Assembly: GCA_022566435.1 (NCBI GenBank)
Contig: JADFIX010000360.1
Span: forward strand, 1 to 5,348
Reading direction: 5' to 3'
Length of the DNA stretch: 5,348 bases
From: Planctomycetota bacterium
Lineage (GTDB): Bacteria; Planctomycetota; Phycisphaerae; UBA1845
The translations under genes were made by a program, and so were the position numbers. Within the stretch, counting starts at the first letter, position 1; each line of letters opens with the position of its first letter. The notes beneath the pieces were generated by a model. The model did no database searches. It had not been told where the DNA came from and saw only the letters and a list, made by a program, of their open reading frames with translations. Below are positions 5,290-5,348 of this stretch, piece after piece.

Positions 5290-5348
5290 ATGCTCATGAT
5301 CAGCAAAGTCGATCAAAAACTGATTGCCAAGTTGGAAGAACTCGCCAC
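5290..5348 (+). CDS. prfA: Peptide chain release factor 1, N-terminal fragment (probable)
   Basis: An in-frame TAA at 5278-5280 means the frame can start only after it, and the first ATG is at 5290 (a second in-frame ATG is at 5296). The 19 visible codons read MLMISKVDQKLIAKLEELA and run off the window. The pattern of a lone short helix with K-L-I-A-K-L-E-E-L fits the start of RF1, which reads UAA and UAG stop codons and releases the finished protein. The position just after rpmE fits as well, since rpmE-prfA is a widespread neighbour pair. With so few residues the call rests largely on context; any protein starting with a charged helix would look similar. Confidence 0.55.
   Translation, partial: MLMISKVDQKLIAKLEELA

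Overview
The window looks like a piece of a bacterial chromosome with moderately high GC (high fifties percent, judged by eye). The best guess at the source is a planctomycete or a relative. The reasons are a free-standing LigD-type 3'-phosphoesterase domain (a small protein I associate with that group), few strong Shine-Dalgarno sites, loosely packed genes on both strands, and a zinc-type L31 gene next to what appears to be prfA. This assignment is an inference, not a proof.

Layout: (1) 124-678 (+), an exported SRPBCC/AHSA1-like protein with a good ribosome binding site. (2) About 679-1486, roughly 800 bases with no gene I can defend. It holds a broken-looking reading frame starting two bases after the SRPBCC stop, a G/A-rich stretch with short GCGAC repeats, and one weak small ORF. 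(3) 1487-1855 (-), a stand-alone LigD phosphoesterase-like protein, transcribed away from the next pair. (4) 1952-2665 and 2674-4608 (+), a TPR lipoprotein and a full-length glutamine-hydrolysing asparagine synthetase, eight bases apart and probably one operon. (5) 4796-5183 (+), a compact rpmE unit with a near-consensus promoter, an SD site, zinc-type ribosomal protein L31 and a hairpin plus T-run terminator. (6) 5290-end (+), the first 19 codons of a probable prfA (peptide chain release factor 1).

How the genes relate: rpmE and prfA are translation genes that are neighbours in many bacteria, but here a terminator sits between them. The lipoprotein and amidotransferase are probably co-expressed. 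Nothing in the window names their pathway, though glutamine-dependent amidotransferases of this type make asparagine or amidate cell-surface and secondary-metabolite precursors. The SRPBCC and LigD-like genes appear to be independent units.

I found no mobile element, CRISPR array, tRNA or rRNA, and no convincing new system. The most useful open points are the unexplained 679-1486 region, the lipoprotein-amidotransferase pair, the free-standing phosphoesterase with a changed active-site position, and the secreted form of an AHSA1-like fold.
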